From Micromonospora_J zhanjiangensis (lineage in GTDB: Bacteria > Actinomycetota > Actinomycetes > Mycobacteriales > Micromonosporaceae), in the NCBI RefSeq assembly GCF_042650605.1, contig NZ_JBHSBN010000029.1, positions 16,701 through 80,700 on the forward strand: a stretch of 64,000 bases of DNA, in the 5' to 3' direction. The notes below the pieces were generated by a model that ran no database searches, was not told where the DNA came from, and was given only the letters and a program-made list of their open reading frames with translations. Shown here piece by piece: positions 7,864 through 17,028 of this stretch. The translations under genes were made by a program, and so were the position numbers. Position 1 is the first letter of the stretch, and every line of letters starts with the position of its first letter.

Positions 7864-8220
7864 GTGGCCGAGCGGATCGGACAGTTCTTCGCCGAACTGG
7901 ACCGACGCGGCGCCGGTCTGCTCCCGGACAAGTACACCGGCACCGTGCTGTTGGAACTGACCCAGGACGACGTCGTCGAGCGGTGGACATTGGTCATCGA
8001 CCGAGGTCGGGTCGAGGTACGCCGGGACGACGTCGAGCCGGACTGCCTGATCCGTTCGCCCAGGGACGCGTTCGCCCGGCTGCTGGCCGGTCGGCAGGGG
8101 GTGTTCGCCGCCGTCTGGCGCAACGAGCTGAGCGTCGAGGGCGACATCGCCCTGCTGCTCGGTCCGGTGCGTGACCTGATGACCCGGGTGCGGAGGGGAG
8201 GCAGCGACGGTGGACCCTGA
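7864..8220 (+). CDS. SCP2 sterol-binding domain protein
   Basis: A 118-residue protein with an SCP2-like fold: VAERIGQFFAELDRRGAG, then TGTVLLELTQDDVVERWTLV, DCLIRSPRDAFARLLAGRQG and SVEGDIALLLGPVRDL. SCP2 domains bind lipids or other hydrophobic ligands in a tunnel; the ligand is unknown. The GTG at 7864 was chosen because GGGAGG lies at a good distance upstream; longer frames back to 7690 add only a Pro-rich stretch. The stop codon overlaps the GTG of the debranching-type gene by 11 bases, so the two are translated together, and the pairing suggests a shared regulation rather than a clear biochemical link. Confidence 0.75.
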   Translation: MAERIGQFFAELDRRGAGLLPDKYTGTVLLELTQDDVVERWTLVIDRGRVEVRRDDVEPDCLIRSPRDAFARLLAGRQGVFAAVWRNELSVEGDIALLLGPVRDLMTRVRRGGSDGGP

Positions 8221-10300
8221 GCTGGTCAGCATCCTCGACGGCAACCACTTCGTGCTCAGCGACGACGTGGGCGACATATATCCCTGCGAGCGGGCCCCGG
8301 CCGGTGTCTTCTCGTTCGACACCCGGTTCGTGTCGTGCTGGAGGCTGACCCTGAACGGGAAGCGGCTGCACAGCCTCTCGGTGGACGACCTGAACCACTT
8401 CGAGACGCGATACTTCCTCGTTCCGGGTGCCGCGACGCACTACGTGGACGCCAAGCTCTCCGTGATCCGGCACCGCTGGGTGGGTGCCAGCTTCGACGAG
8501 ACCATCACCGTGCTGAACCACGACACCGAGCCGGCGGACGTCCGGATCCGGATCGACGTAAGCGCCGACTTCGCCGACACGGCCCAGCTGCGGCTCGGCT
8601 ACCGGTCGGAACGACCGGGCCGGATACACACCCGCGTCGAACAGGAGTGCCTGCGGCTCAGTTACGAGCGGGAGACGTTCGTCCGGGAGACGATCGTCTC
8701 GGCCAGGGAACCGCACGACACGGACGCGGGCGGCATGACCTTCACGGTCCGGATTCCACCGCACGGCAGGTGGAGCACCGGCATTCATGTGCATTGCGTG
8801 CTGCTCAGTTCCCTCGGCCGAGACATCCGGTCGACCCTGGCGGCGCACAAAGGTCGCCAGCGGGTGGAGATGCGCGCCGAGTTGGCGGACTGGATGAATT
8901 CGGCACCGCGGCTGGCGACCGACTCCCGGGACCTGAGCACGTCGTACCAACGCAGTCTGGTGGACCTCGGCGCGTTGCGGTACCCCGCGCTGTCGCTCCG
9001 GCCGCGAGTGCCCGTCGGTGGCATGCCGTGGCACATGACGCTGTGCGGGCGGGACGCCATCGTCACCTGCCTGCAGACGATCTGCTTCACGCCGCAGCTC
9101 ACGCCGTCCACCTTGCTCCTGCTCGCCAGCGGGCACGGCGTCGAGAGCAACGACTTCCGGGAGGAGGAGCCGGGCAAGATCCTCGACGAGGTGCGGTACG
9201 GCGAAAGCGCCGCGTTCGAGGACCTGCCGCACGCGGCGTACTACGGCGCGGCGGACACCACGCCGCTGTTCGTGGTGCTGCTCGACGAGTACCAGCGGTG
9301 GACCGGCGACGTGGAACTGGTCCGCGAGTTGGAGTACGAGAGCCGCGCGGCGCTGCGGTGGATCGACGAGTACGGCGACCTGACCGGCCGCGGCTATCTC
9401 TCCTACCGCCGGCGCAACACCGAGCACGGGCTGGAGAACCAGGGCTGGAAGAACTCCTGGGACGCCGTCTCGTACGCCGACGGCCGGTTGCCGGGCCTGC
9501 CCCGGAGCACCTGCGAACTGCAGGGTTACGCGTACGACGCGAAGCTGCGCGGGGCGCGGCTGGCCCGACTGTGCTGGGGTGATCCGGCGTACGCCGACCG
9601 GTTGGAACGGGAGGCCACCGAACTCAAGGTCCGGTTCAACCGGGACTTCTGGCTGCCCCGCGAGGAGTACTTCGCGGCCGCCCTGGACGGCGACGGAACC
9701 CCGGTCGACTCCCTCACCTCCAACATCGGCCATCTGCTGTGGAGCGGCATCGTCGACGAGGACAAGGCCGACAAGGTGGCCGGGCACCTGACCGGTGACC
9801 GGCTGTTCTCTGGTTGGGGGATCCGTACCCTGGCCGACGACAGCCGCCGCTACAACCCGCTCGGCACGCACACCGGCATGATCTGGCCGTTCGACAACTC
9901 GTTGACCGTCTGGGGGCTGCGCCGGTACGGCTTCGACGAGCAGGCGGTCCGGGTCGCCGAGGGGCTGTTCGACGCCGCCGCGTTCTTCAACGGTCGACTG
10001 CCCGCCGCGTTTGCCGGCTACGACCGGGCGCTGACGAAGAATCCGGTGCGCCGGCCCGGCGTCGACGCGCCGTACTCCCCCTCCAGCGGTACGACGTTGT
10101 TGCTGCTGCGCGTCCTGCTCGGCATCGAGCCGTGCGGCGACCGGTTGACCGTGGACCCGGCGATGTCGGAGCGGTTGGGTCGGGTGGAACTGCTCGACAT
10201 CCCCGGCCCGTGGGGGCGGCTGGACGCGTTCGCCCGCGGCCGCGTACGCCTCGACGACGCCGGACCGGCAGCCCGCCCGGCCACGGCCGCCGGCCGGTAA
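8210..10300 (+). CDS. Glycogen-debranching-type amylo-alpha-1,6-glucosidase
   Basis: A 696-residue protein with an N-terminal beta-sandwich domain (about residues 1-210; LVSILDGNHFVLSDDVGDIY, DTRFVSCWRL) and a C-terminal (alpha/alpha)6 glycosidase barrel with GMPWHMTLCGRDAIVTCLQT, the ENQGWKNSWDAVSYADG segment and the GMIWPFDNSL motif. This is the architecture of the bacterial glycogen debranching and GH63/GH15-related group, which removes alpha-1,6 branches or hydrolyses alpha-glucosides. The Asp and Glu residues in these motifs are likely catalytic. The start is GTG at 8210, overlapping the SCP2-like gene. No signal peptide is present, so it acts in the cytoplasm. Confidence 0.8.
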   Translation: MDPELVSILDGNHFVLSDDVGDIYPCERAPAGVFSFDTRFVSCWRLTLNGKRLHSLSVDDLNHFETRYFLVPGAATHYVDAKLSVIRHRWVGASFDETITVLNHDTEPADVRIRIDVSADFADTAQLRLGYRSERPGRIHTRVEQECLRLSYERETFVRETIVSAREPHDTDAGGMTFTVRIPPHGRWSTGIHVHCVLLSSLGRDIRSTLAAHKGRQRVEMRAELADWMNSAPRLATDSRDLSTSYQRSLVDLGALRYPALSLRPRVPVGGMPWHMTLCGRDAIVTCLQTICFTPQLTPSTLLLLASGHGVESNDFREEEPGKILDEVRYGESAAFEDLPHAAYYGAADTTPLFVVLLDEYQRWTGDVELVRELEYESRAALRWIDEYGDLTGRGYLSYRRRNTEHGLENQGWKNSWDAVSYADGRLPGLPRSTCELQGYAYDAKLRGARLARLCWGDPAYADRLEREATELKVRFNRDFWLPREEYFAAALDGDGTPVDSLTSNIGHLLWSGIVDEDKADKVAGHLTGDRLFSGWGIRTLADDSRRYNPLGTHTGMIWPFDNSLTVWGLRRYGFDEQAVRVAEGLFDAAAFFNGRLPAAFAGYDRALTKNPVRRPGVDAPYSPSSGTTLLLLRVLLGIEPCGDRLTVDPAMSERLGRVELLDIPGPWGRLDAFARGRVRLDDAGPAARPATAAGR

Positions 10301-10329
10301 TCCGGTCGCGATCGGTCGTACCCGACCTG

Positions 10330-10335
10330 CAGAAT
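10330..10335 (+). promoter_or_regulatory. -10-like box CAGAAT of the MFS gene
   Basis: The hexamer ends 7 bases before the ATG at 10343, the spacing seen for several leaderless genes in this window. There is no Shine-Dalgarno between them. The first base departs from the TANNNT consensus. Confidence 0.3.
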
Positions 10336-10342
10336 CCCGGAA

Positions 10343-11713
10343 ATGTTGCGGTTCACCCCACCCAACCGCCCGGAGGCGCGGCGGATCCTGGCCGGGACCC
10401 TGCTGTCGGCGATCGGCCGAGGTCTCACCCTGCCGTTCCTGTTCATCTACCTGACCGACGTACGGGGTCTCACCGACGCACGGGCCGGTCTGGTGATCGG
10501 CTGGTTCGGCGCGGTCACGCTGGCCCTGTCGCCCCTCGGCGGCACCCTCATCGACCGGGTCGGGGCCCGTCGGGTCGTGCTGCCGTGCCTGGTCTTCGAG
10601 GCGGTCGGGGTGGGCTCGTTGGCCCTGGTCGACTCGACCGTCACCGCCGCCCTCGCGGTCACGGTGATGGCGGTGGGCAGCGCGGCGATCTGGTCCGGGC
10701 AGAACACCATCCTCGCCTCGCTCACCGACGCCGACGAACGGCAGCGGGTGTTCGGGTTGAACTTCGCCCTGCTCAACCTCGGGATCGGGGCCGGTGGCCT
10801 GGTCGCCGGCTCGATCGTCGACACCACCCGACCGAGCACGTTCCAGCTGGTCTACCTGCTCGACGCGGTCAGCTACCTGGCGCCCGCGGTGATCCTGCTC
10901 ACGCTTCCGGCGGTCGGCCGCCGGCTCGCGGCACCGGCCGAAAGCGCCGGCCGGAGCGGCCGACGGGGCGGCTACCTGGCGGTGCTGGCGGACCGGCCGT
11001 TCCGCCGCCTGGTGGTCTTCGGCCTGGTGCTCACCACCTGCGGCTACGCCCAGCTCGAGGTCGGCTTCACCGCGTTCACGGTACGGGTGCTCGGGGAGCC
11101 GCCGCGGGTGGTGGCCTGGGGGCTGGCGGCCAACACGATCGTGATCGTGCTCGCCCAACTGGTGGTCATCCGGCGGCTGGAGGGCCGCAGCCGGGCGGCG
11201 GCGCTGGCCGTGACCGGCGCCGTGTTCGCGTCGGCGTGGCTGATCCTCGGCTCGGCCGGGCTGGTCGACCGGACCGGTTCGCTGCTCGCCGCGCTCTGCG
11301 TGGTGGCCTGTGCCGCCGTCTTCGGGCTGGGCGAGACGCTGTTGTCACCGGTGCTGCCCGCCCTCACCAACGCGCTGGCCACCGACGAGTTGCGCGGCCG
11401 GTACAACGCGATGAGTTCCATGATCTTCGGAATCAGCGGGGTGATCGGTCCGATCACCGCCGGGCCGCTGATCGGCGCCGGCGGCGGCGCGCTCTGGGTG
11501 GCCCTGGTCTCCGGCGGCTGCCTGGTGGCCGCGCTGATCGCCCTGTCGCTGCGCCCGATGCTCTCCGCCGAGCAGGACGGCCGGCCCGCCGACCCGCTCC
11601 ACGCCGCGTCGACCGGATTCGGGGTGCCCGGGGCCAGCTCGACGCCGTCGACCTCGGCCCGGCCGCCGCAGGGTCGAAAGTCAGCGGACCGGCCGCCTAT
11701 CATCAGCCGATGA
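10343..11713 (+). CDS. MFS transporter (multidrug-resistance type)
   Basis: A 456-residue major facilitator with about 12 membrane segments. The N-terminus MLRFTPPNRPEARRILAGTL leads into the first helix, the loop 2-3 signature appears as GTLIDRVGARRVVLP, and the mid-loop carries EGRSRAAALAV. Such proteins export small molecules with the proton gradient. The substrate is unknown. The stop codon overlaps the ATG of the next small membrane-protein gene (ATGA at 11710-11713), so the two form an operon. Confidence 0.8.
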   Translation: MLRFTPPNRPEARRILAGTLLSAIGRGLTLPFLFIYLTDVRGLTDARAGLVIGWFGAVTLALSPLGGTLIDRVGARRVVLPCLVFEAVGVGSLALVDSTVTAALAVTVMAVGSAAIWSGQNTILASLTDADERQRVFGLNFALLNLGIGAGGLVAGSIVDTTRPSTFQLVYLLDAVSYLAPAVILLTLPAVGRRLAAPAESAGRSGRRGGYLAVLADRPFRRLVVFGLVLTTCGYAQLEVGFTAFTVRVLGEPPRVVAWGLAANTIVIVLAQLVVIRRLEGRSRAAALAVTGAVFASAWLILGSAGLVDRTGSLLAALCVVACAAVFGLGETLLSPVLPALTNALATDELRGRYNAMSSMIFGISGVIGPITAGPLIGAGGGALWVALVSGGCLVAALIALSLRPMLSAEQDGRPADPLHAASTGFGVPGASSTPSTSARPPQGRKSADRPPIISR

Positions 11714-12120
11714 CCGGCTTCGTGTCGCGCGGCCTGACGCCGGAGGAGCGCGAGTTGGTGGGTCTGGCGCGCGATCGCATCCGTACGGGTGGCTGGGTTG
11801 TCGTCGTCCTGCAGTTCGTCCTGGCCGTCCTGTGTGCGGTGCAGGTCTCCTGGTACGTCGGCCGGAGCATGCCCGACCCCGGTCGCGTGAACCTCGTCGT
11901 CGCCCTGCTCGGCGGCCTGGCCTGGTACCTGATGGCGCTGGCCCTGCCGTTGGCGATGCTGCTCGGTCTCACCGGCGGCGCGTTGCTGGCCTGGCGGCTG
12001 CCCCGGCTGAGCCGGGCCCTGGCCCGGCTGCTGGTGGCCGGGACGCTGCTGTGCACCGCCGTCGTGGTGCTCGGCATGACCCCGTTCGGGCGGGCCATGC
12101 ACACCTGGTGGTTGGACTGA
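11710..12120 (+). CDS. Small membrane protein, unknown function
   Basis: A 136-residue protein with three predicted membrane helices, near residues 23-45 (VVVVLQFVLAVLCAVQ), 60-85 and 98-120. The N-terminal tail is charged (LTPEERELVGLARDR). No family is recognised. It is translationally coupled to the MFS transporter through an ATGA overlap and may be an accessory subunit, by inference. The short C-terminal tail ends AMHTWWLD. Confidence 0.65.
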   Translation: MTGFVSRGLTPEERELVGLARDRIRTGGWVVVVLQFVLAVLCAVQVSWYVGRSMPDPGRVNLVVALLGGLAWYLMALALPLAMLLGLTGGALLAWRLPRLSRALARLLVAGTLLCTAVVVLGMTPFGRAMHTWWLD

Positions 12121-12181
12121 TCGGCCACGGCGTCCGACCGGTTCGGTCGCCCGACGGCCGGCCGGCCCGGTCCCGTACCGG

Positions 12182-12667
12182 TCAGGCCGATCCGGTGGTG
12201 TGCTGCTCGACCGGCGAGATGCGCCGGCCGGCCTCGGCCGCCTGACGGACCGCGGCCCAGCAGGCGGTGGTGGTGATCGTCAGTCCCCGTTGTCGCGTCC
12301 CCGGCGGTGGCAGCCAGTTGGCCGGGTCCCGCAAGGCGATGGTGAGATCGTCCGCCGACATGGCCGACGTGTCGTGCCAGCGTCCGGAGTACGTTTCCCT
12401 GGTCTCGATCCAGTTCCGCCCCACCAGGCCCACGAGCACCGGGACGAACCTGGCGATGAGCGCGATCCGGGCCGGCTCGTCGAGTCGGGAGGGCTGGGCC
12501 GGGTCCCCGGTCAGCGCCCAGCGCAACCGCCTGCCGTACTCGTCGAGCACCTCGTCGAGATAGCCGTCCCGCTCACCGACGGCGAGCATGGCGTACTCCT
12601 CCAGGGTCAGCTCGTCCAGGATCCGCACACCGGGCCGGTTTCCCACGCCCGTCGGAGACTCACCCAC
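12182..12667 (-). CDS. Hypothetical protein
   Basis: A 161-residue soluble protein, acidic and helical, beginning from GTG at 12667 with ILDELTLEEYAMLAVGERDG about residue 16. A central GRNWIETRETYSGRWHDTSAM and a C-terminal WLPPPGTRQRGLTITTTACW can be seen. I do not recognise the family. No ribosome site is evident before the GTG, and a later start at the ATG of MLAVGERDG is possible. It is convergent with the small membrane-protein gene. Confidence 0.5.
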   Translation of the reverse strand: MGESPTGVGNRPGVRILDELTLEEYAMLAVGERDGYLDEVLDEYGRRLRWALTGDPAQPSRLDEPARIALIARFVPVLVGLVGRNWIETRETYSGRWHDTSAMSADDLTIALRDPANWLPPPGTRQRGLTITTTACWAAVRQAAEAGRRISPVEQHTTGSA

Positions 12668-12811
12668 CCGAAAGCGGACCTAACCGTACTAAAACCTAAT
12701 AACCGCTGAAATTTTTCTTGTCGGCAATGCCGGGCATCGTGAGTAATCTTGTCGCACCAGCCGCCCGGTGAACCCGGGCGGCCTCCCCTTTCCCGCCCTC
12801 GGAAACGACAG

Positions 12812-14302
12812 ATGCCCCCGGACCACCAGCGCACCCCACCGGACCACGAGCGCGCGCCATCGGATCATGAGCGCACGCCGCCGGACCACGAGCGGATCAG
12901 CCGCGACGTCACCGCCAATCTGCCGGCCGCGTCGTCGGCGATCGAGGCGTGCCAGCTGACCGTCACCGCGCTGGGCCGGCACACGCCGGCCCGGATCTCC
13001 GTCCTGCTCTGGGTCCACGACCGGTTGCGGTGCGTCGCCGCCACCGGCTCCTGGCAGGCGTTCGCCACCGTCCGACCGGGGACCGGGGTGGTCGGCCGGG
13101 CGTACGAGTCGGGCAAGACCGTACTGGTGTCGGACGTCACCGCGGACCCGGACTACCTGCCGATGCGGCCGGACGTCACGGCGGAGATCTGCGTACCGGT
13201 GCCGGACCGGGACGGCCGGCCGATCGGGGTGCTGGACCTGGAGTGGACCGGGCCGGTCGACCTGGAGCGATGGCGGCAGACCGCCGAGACGATCGCCGGA
13301 CGACTCGGCCTACGGATCTGGGCGCTCGGCGGTCCGGCCGCCGAGTCCCGCAGCGAGAAGCTGTTGCGGCACGTCACCGCGATGACCGCCGCCCCGGACG
13401 AGTTCGCGTTGCGCGCCGCGGCCCGCGAGGCAGCCCGGGACCTGTCCGGTCTCGACGCGGCGGTCCTCGCGCTCGCCGAGCCCACCGGCGGCCGGATCAG
13501 CGCCCCCGCCGGTGAGCCCGGCGACCTGGAGACCCGGATCCGGGTCGCGCTCGACGCCGCCGGACCGGCGACCCTGGCCCGGCTGATCGCGCACACCCAC
13601 CGGTTCGGCGCCACCTACACGCTGGGCGAGGCCGCCACCCCGTCGATGCCCGAGCACGACCTGTTCGTCCGCGCCGGGGTCGGGACGCTGGTGGCGGTCT
13701 CGATCGGCCCGACCGACGCCGGCGGGGTGCTGCTGGTCGCCGACGAGCGGCTGCTGCAGCCGGATCCCACCACGGTGAACCTGATGGAACTGCTCGCCGC
13801 CCAGGCCTGGACCTGCCTGGACCGGCTGCGCGGGATCTCCCTGCTGCGGTTGCGGGCCAGCTCCGATCCGTTGACCGGGCTACGGCACCAGGGCCCGTTC
13901 GGCGAGCGGATGGCCGCGGCGAACCCGGACCGGACCGCCCTGCTGGCCATCGACGTGGACGGCTTCAAGAGCGTCAACGACACGTACGGGCACGCCATCG
14001 GCGACCGGGTGCTGGTCGAGTTGGCCCGGGCGTTGGAGGCGGCCCTGCGGCAGGGCGACGAGCTGTACCGGATCGGCGGGGACGAATTCGTGGCGGTCGT
14101 CGAGGTCGGCCGGCCCGAGGAGGCCCTCGGCATCGCCGAGCGGCTCACCGAGGCGGCCCGCCGGACCGGCCGGACGATCAGCGTCGGCGTGGCGCTGCGG
14201 CATCCCGGCGAGCCGGCGGAACTGACCCTGCGCCGCGCGGACACGGCCCTCTACGACGTCAAGCGTTCCGGCCGCGACGGGGTCCGGCTGGCCACCGGCT
14301 GA
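12812..14302 (+). CDS. GAF-GGDEF diguanylate cyclase
   Basis: A 496-residue protein that should make cyclic di-GMP. After an N-terminal tail of four heptad repeats it has a GAF domain (about residues 40-185; GTGVVGRAYESGKTVLVSDV), a second GAF-like region, and a C-terminal GGDEF domain opening SSDPLTGLRHQGPFGERM with the active-site loop RIGGDEFVAVVEV intact. An inhibitory I-site RxxD (RQGD) stands exactly five residues before GGDEF, so product feedback is likely. No EAL domain is present. The ATG at 12812 is preceded by GGAAA; a TTG at 12749 would extend the frame. Confidence 0.85.
   Translation: MPPDHQRTPPDHERAPSDHERTPPDHERISRDVTANLPAASSAIEACQLTVTALGRHTPARISVLLWVHDRLRCVAATGSWQAFATVRPGTGVVGRAYESGKTVLVSDVTADPDYLPMRPDVTAEICVPVPDRDGRPIGVLDLEWTGPVDLERWRQTAETIAGRLGLRIWALGGPAAESRSEKLLRHVTAMTAAPDEFALRAAAREAARDLSGLDAAVLALAEPTGGRISAPAGEPGDLETRIRVALDAAGPATLARLIAHTHRFGATYTLGEAATPSMPEHDLFVRAGVGTLVAVSIGPTDAGGVLLVADERLLQPDPTTVNLMELLAAQAWTCLDRLRGISLLRLRASSDPLTGLRHQGPFGERMAAANPDRTALLAIDVDGFKSVNDTYGHAIGDRVLVELARALEAALRQGDELYRIGGDEFVAVVEVGRPEEALGIAERLTEAARRTGRTISVGVALRHPGEPAELTLRRADTALYDVKRSGRDGVRLATG
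12815..12898 (+). repeat. Four 21-base tandem repeats in the GGDEF gene
   Basis: Four in-frame copies encode PPDHQRT, PPDHERA, PSDHERT and PPDHERI at the extreme N-terminus. The third copy differs at several bases. Such a minisatellite may vary in number between strains. Confidence 0.8.
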
Positions 14303-14419
14303 CGACCCGCGCCGGCCGGTGGTCGCGGGCCGGGGTCCGGCGGGCGTCCGGCACGGTGGACCCACCGAACCGGCCGGAGGCTCAGCGGCCGGCCGGAGGC
14401 TCAGCGAATGGCGGCCAGC

Positions 14420-15484
14420 TCAGCGGGTGGCGGCCAGCTCGGCGGAGAGCAGCTCGGCGATCTGCGCGGTGTTCAGCGCGGCGCCCTTGCGCAGGTTGTC
14501 GCCGGTGACGAAGAGGTCGAGCGCCCGCGGGTCGTCGACCGAGCGCCGGATCCGGCCGACCCAGGACGGATCGGTGCCGACCGCGTCGATCGGCATCGGA
14601 AACTCGCCCGCGGCCGGGTCGTCCACCACGATCACGCCGGGCGCGTTGCGCAGCGCCTCGCGGGCACCCTCGGCGTCCACCTCGGCACCGAACACGGCGT
14701 GCACGGCCACCGAGTGCCCGGTCACCACGGGCACCCGGACGCAGGTGGCGGAGACCTTGAGATCCGGCAGCCCGAGGATCTTGCGCGACTCGTTGCGCAG
14801 CTTCAACTCCTCGGACGACCATCCGGCGTCGCACAGCGAGCCGGTCCACGGCACCACGTTGAGCGCCAGCGGGGCCGGGAACGGGCCGAGGTCGTCACCG
14901 ACCGCCTGCCGTACGTTGCCCGGCCGGGAGCCGAGCACCCGGTCTCCGGCGATCTTGGAGAGCTGGTCGTGCAGGATGTCCACGCCGACCTGACCCACGC
15001 CGGAAACCGCCTGGTACGAGGAGAGCACCAGCTCCCGGAGGCCGTACTCGCGGTGCAGCGGCGCGACCGCGACGATCATCGCGAGCGTCGTGCAGTTGGC
15101 GTTGGCGATGATGCCCTTGGGCCGGTTGCGGACCTGTTCCGGATTGATCTCGGGCACCACCAGCGGCACGTCCCGGTCCATCCGGAAGGCACCGGAATTG
15201 TCGACGGCCACCGCGCCCCGGCTCACCGCGACCGGTGCCCACTCGGCGGAGACCTCGTCGGGTACGTCGAACATCGCCACGTCGACGCCGTCGAACGCCT
15301 CGGGGGTGAGCGCCTGGACGGTCAACTCCTCGCCCCGGCAGCGGACGGTGCGACCGGCCGAGCGGGCGGACGCGATCAGCCGGATCTCGCCCCAGACGTT
15401 CTTGCGGGACGAGAGCAGGTCACACATCACGGTGCCGACGGCTCCGGTCGCCCCGACGACGGCCAGGGTGGGCAGCTCAGCCAC
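14420..15484 (-). CDS. asd: Aspartate-semialdehyde dehydrogenase
   Basis: A 354-residue enzyme that reduces aspartyl phosphate to aspartate semialdehyde with NADPH, leading to lysine, diaminopimelate, threonine and methionine. The Rossmann motif VVGATGAVG is at residues 9-17, the catalytic Cys is C131 in IANANCTT, the SSYQAVSGVG segment holds the conserved Gln, and GHSVAVHAVF carries the later His. The length suits the shorter bacterial family. It lies just downstream of the aspartate kinase gene on the same strand (6 bases apart), giving the classic ask-asd operon. The ATG at 15484 is preceded by a GACGTGGCTGAG-like context typical of coupled translation. Confidence 0.95.
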   Translation of the reverse strand: MAELPTLAVVGATGAVGTVMCDLLSSRKNVWGEIRLIASARSAGRTVRCRGEELTVQALTPEAFDGVDVAMFDVPDEVSAEWAPVAVSRGAVAVDNSGAFRMDRDVPLVVPEINPEQVRNRPKGIIANANCTTLAMIVAVAPLHREYGLRELVLSSYQAVSGVGQVGVDILHDQLSKIAGDRVLGSRPGNVRQAVGDDLGPFPAPLALNVVPWTGSLCDAGWSSEELKLRNESRKILGLPDLKVSATCVRVPVVTGHSVAVHAVFGAEVDAEGAREALRNAPGVIVVDDPAAGEFPMPIDAVGTDPSWVGRIRRSVDDPRALDLFVTGDNLRKGAALNTAQIAELLSAELAATR

Positions 15485-15490
15485 GTCCGG

Positions 15491-16756
15491 TCACCGCCCG
15501 GTGCCGGCGTAGACGACGGCTTCCTCGCTGCCGCCCAGGTCGAACGCCTCGTGGATGGCGCGGACCGCGGCGTCGAGGTCGGTGTCCCGGCACACGACGG
15601 AGACCCGGATCTCCGAGGTGGAGATCATCTCGATGTTCACCCCGGCCTCGCCGAGGGCCGCGAAGAAGCCGGCGGCCACACCCGGGTGCGACCGCATGCC
15701 CGCGCCGATCAGCGACACCTTGCCGACGTGATCGTTGTACAGCAGGCCCTTGAACTTGATCGTCTCCTGGATCTTGCTGAGCGCGGCCATCGCCGCGGTG
15801 CCGTCGTCCTTGGGCAGGGTGAACGAGATGTCGGTCCGACCGGTGCCCTCGGTCGACACGTTCTGCACGATCATGTCGATGTTGATCTCGGCGGCGGCCA
15901 CGGTCTCGAAGATCCGGGCGGCGGCACCCGGTTCGTCCGGCACGGCGACGATCGTGATCTTGGCTTCGCTGCGGTCGTGTGCGACTCCGGTGATGAGTGC
16001 CTGCTCCACGGGAAGTTCCTCCATCGATCCGGCGACCACGGTGCCGGTGTTGTTCGAGTACGACGAGCGGACATGGATCGGCATGCCGAACCGGCGGGCG
16101 TACTCCACGCACCGCAGCATCAGCACCTTGGCCCCGCAGGCCGCCAGCTCCAGCATCTCCTCGTAGGTGATCCGCTTGATGTGCCGCGCGTTCGGCACGA
16201 TCCGGGGGTCGGCGGTGAAGACCCCGTCGACATCGGTGTAGATCTCGCAGACGTCGGCCCGCAACGCGGCCGCCAGCGCCACGGCGGTGGTGTCCGAGCC
16301 ACCCCGTCCCAGGGTGGTGATGTCCTTGGTGTCCTGGGAGACGCCCTGGAACCCGGCGACGATCGCGATCGCGCCCTCGTTCAGCGCGCCGCGCAGCCGG
16401 CCGGGGGTGACGTCGATGATCCGGGCCCGCCCGTGCACCGACGTGGTCAGCACGCCGGCCTGGGAGCCGGTGAACGACCGGGCCTCGTAGCCCAGGTTGT
16501 GGATGGCCATCGCGAGCAGCGCCATCGAGATGCGCTCGCCGGCGGTGAGCAGCATGTCGAGTTCGCGGCCCGGCGGCAACGGGCTGACCTGGTTGGCCAG
16601 GTCGAGCAACTCGTCGGTGGTGTCGCCCATCGCCGACACCACCACGACCACGTCGTCGCCCGACTTACGGGCGGCCACGATCCGCTCGGCCACCCGCTTG
16701 ATCCGCTCCGCGTTGGCGACGGAGGAACCGCCGTACTTCTGCACCACCAGTGCCAC
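15491..16756 (-). CDS. lysC: Aspartate kinase
   Basis: A 421-residue enzyme that phosphorylates aspartate, the first step to the aspartate amino acids. The N-terminus reads VALVVQKYGGSSVANAERIK with the KYGGSSV kinase motif, VVVVSAMGDTTDEL follows, and the C-terminal third holds two ACT domains (around EAKITIVAVPDEPGAAARIF and VGKVSLIGAGMRSHPGVAA), which usually bind lysine and threonine. The GTG at 16756 has GGAGGGGG upstream and gives the normal length. In corynebacteria the regulatory half is also made from an internal start; an in-frame Met before EELPVEQALITG could serve that here, which is inference. Confidence 0.95.
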   Translation of the reverse strand: MALVVQKYGGSSVANAERIKRVAERIVAARKSGDDVVVVVSAMGDTTDELLDLANQVSPLPPGRELDMLLTAGERISMALLAMAIHNLGYEARSFTGSQAGVLTTSVHGRARIIDVTPGRLRGALNEGAIAIVAGFQGVSQDTKDITTLGRGGSDTTAVALAAALRADVCEIYTDVDGVFTADPRIVPNARHIKRITYEEMLELAACGAKVLMLRCVEYARRFGMPIHVRSSYSNNTGTVVAGSMEELPVEQALITGVAHDRSEAKITIVAVPDEPGAAARIFETVAAAEINIDMIVQNVSTEGTGRTDISFTLPKDDGTAAMAALSKIQETIKFKGLLYNDHVGKVSLIGAGMRSHPGVAAGFFAALGEAGVNIEMISTSEIRVSVVCRDTDLDAAVRAIHEAFDLGGSEEAVVYAGTGR

Positions 16757-17028
16757 GACGGCCCAACCCCCTCCGACAACCCCGAGCGTGCCGACGCCGC
16801 CGGTTCGAAAGGGCCGGCGGCGCCGTGCATAGACGTCATCAGGGTACCGGCCGGGCGCGTGACGTGGGACGGACGATCCCACGATCCGGCCGGGACCGCC
16901 GCGACACGCCCGGGCACGCGCATCCGCGTACCCTGCCGGTTCGACCGAATAGTGCGGACAATGGCCGGATGCGGCCGACCGTCACCTTCCTCCCGCCGGC
17001 AACCGTCTCGCGCCGATCCGCGGGACGG

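Noticed and set aside
7994..11158. A 1054-residue minus-strand open frame
   Set aside because: It is the antisense of the SCP2-like, debranching-type and MFS genes; its composition is Arg/Gly/Pro-rich noise from GC-rich codons.
12749..12811. TTG start extending the GGDEF gene upstream
   Set aside because: The ATG at 12812 has a better context, and the extra residues add nothing family-like.
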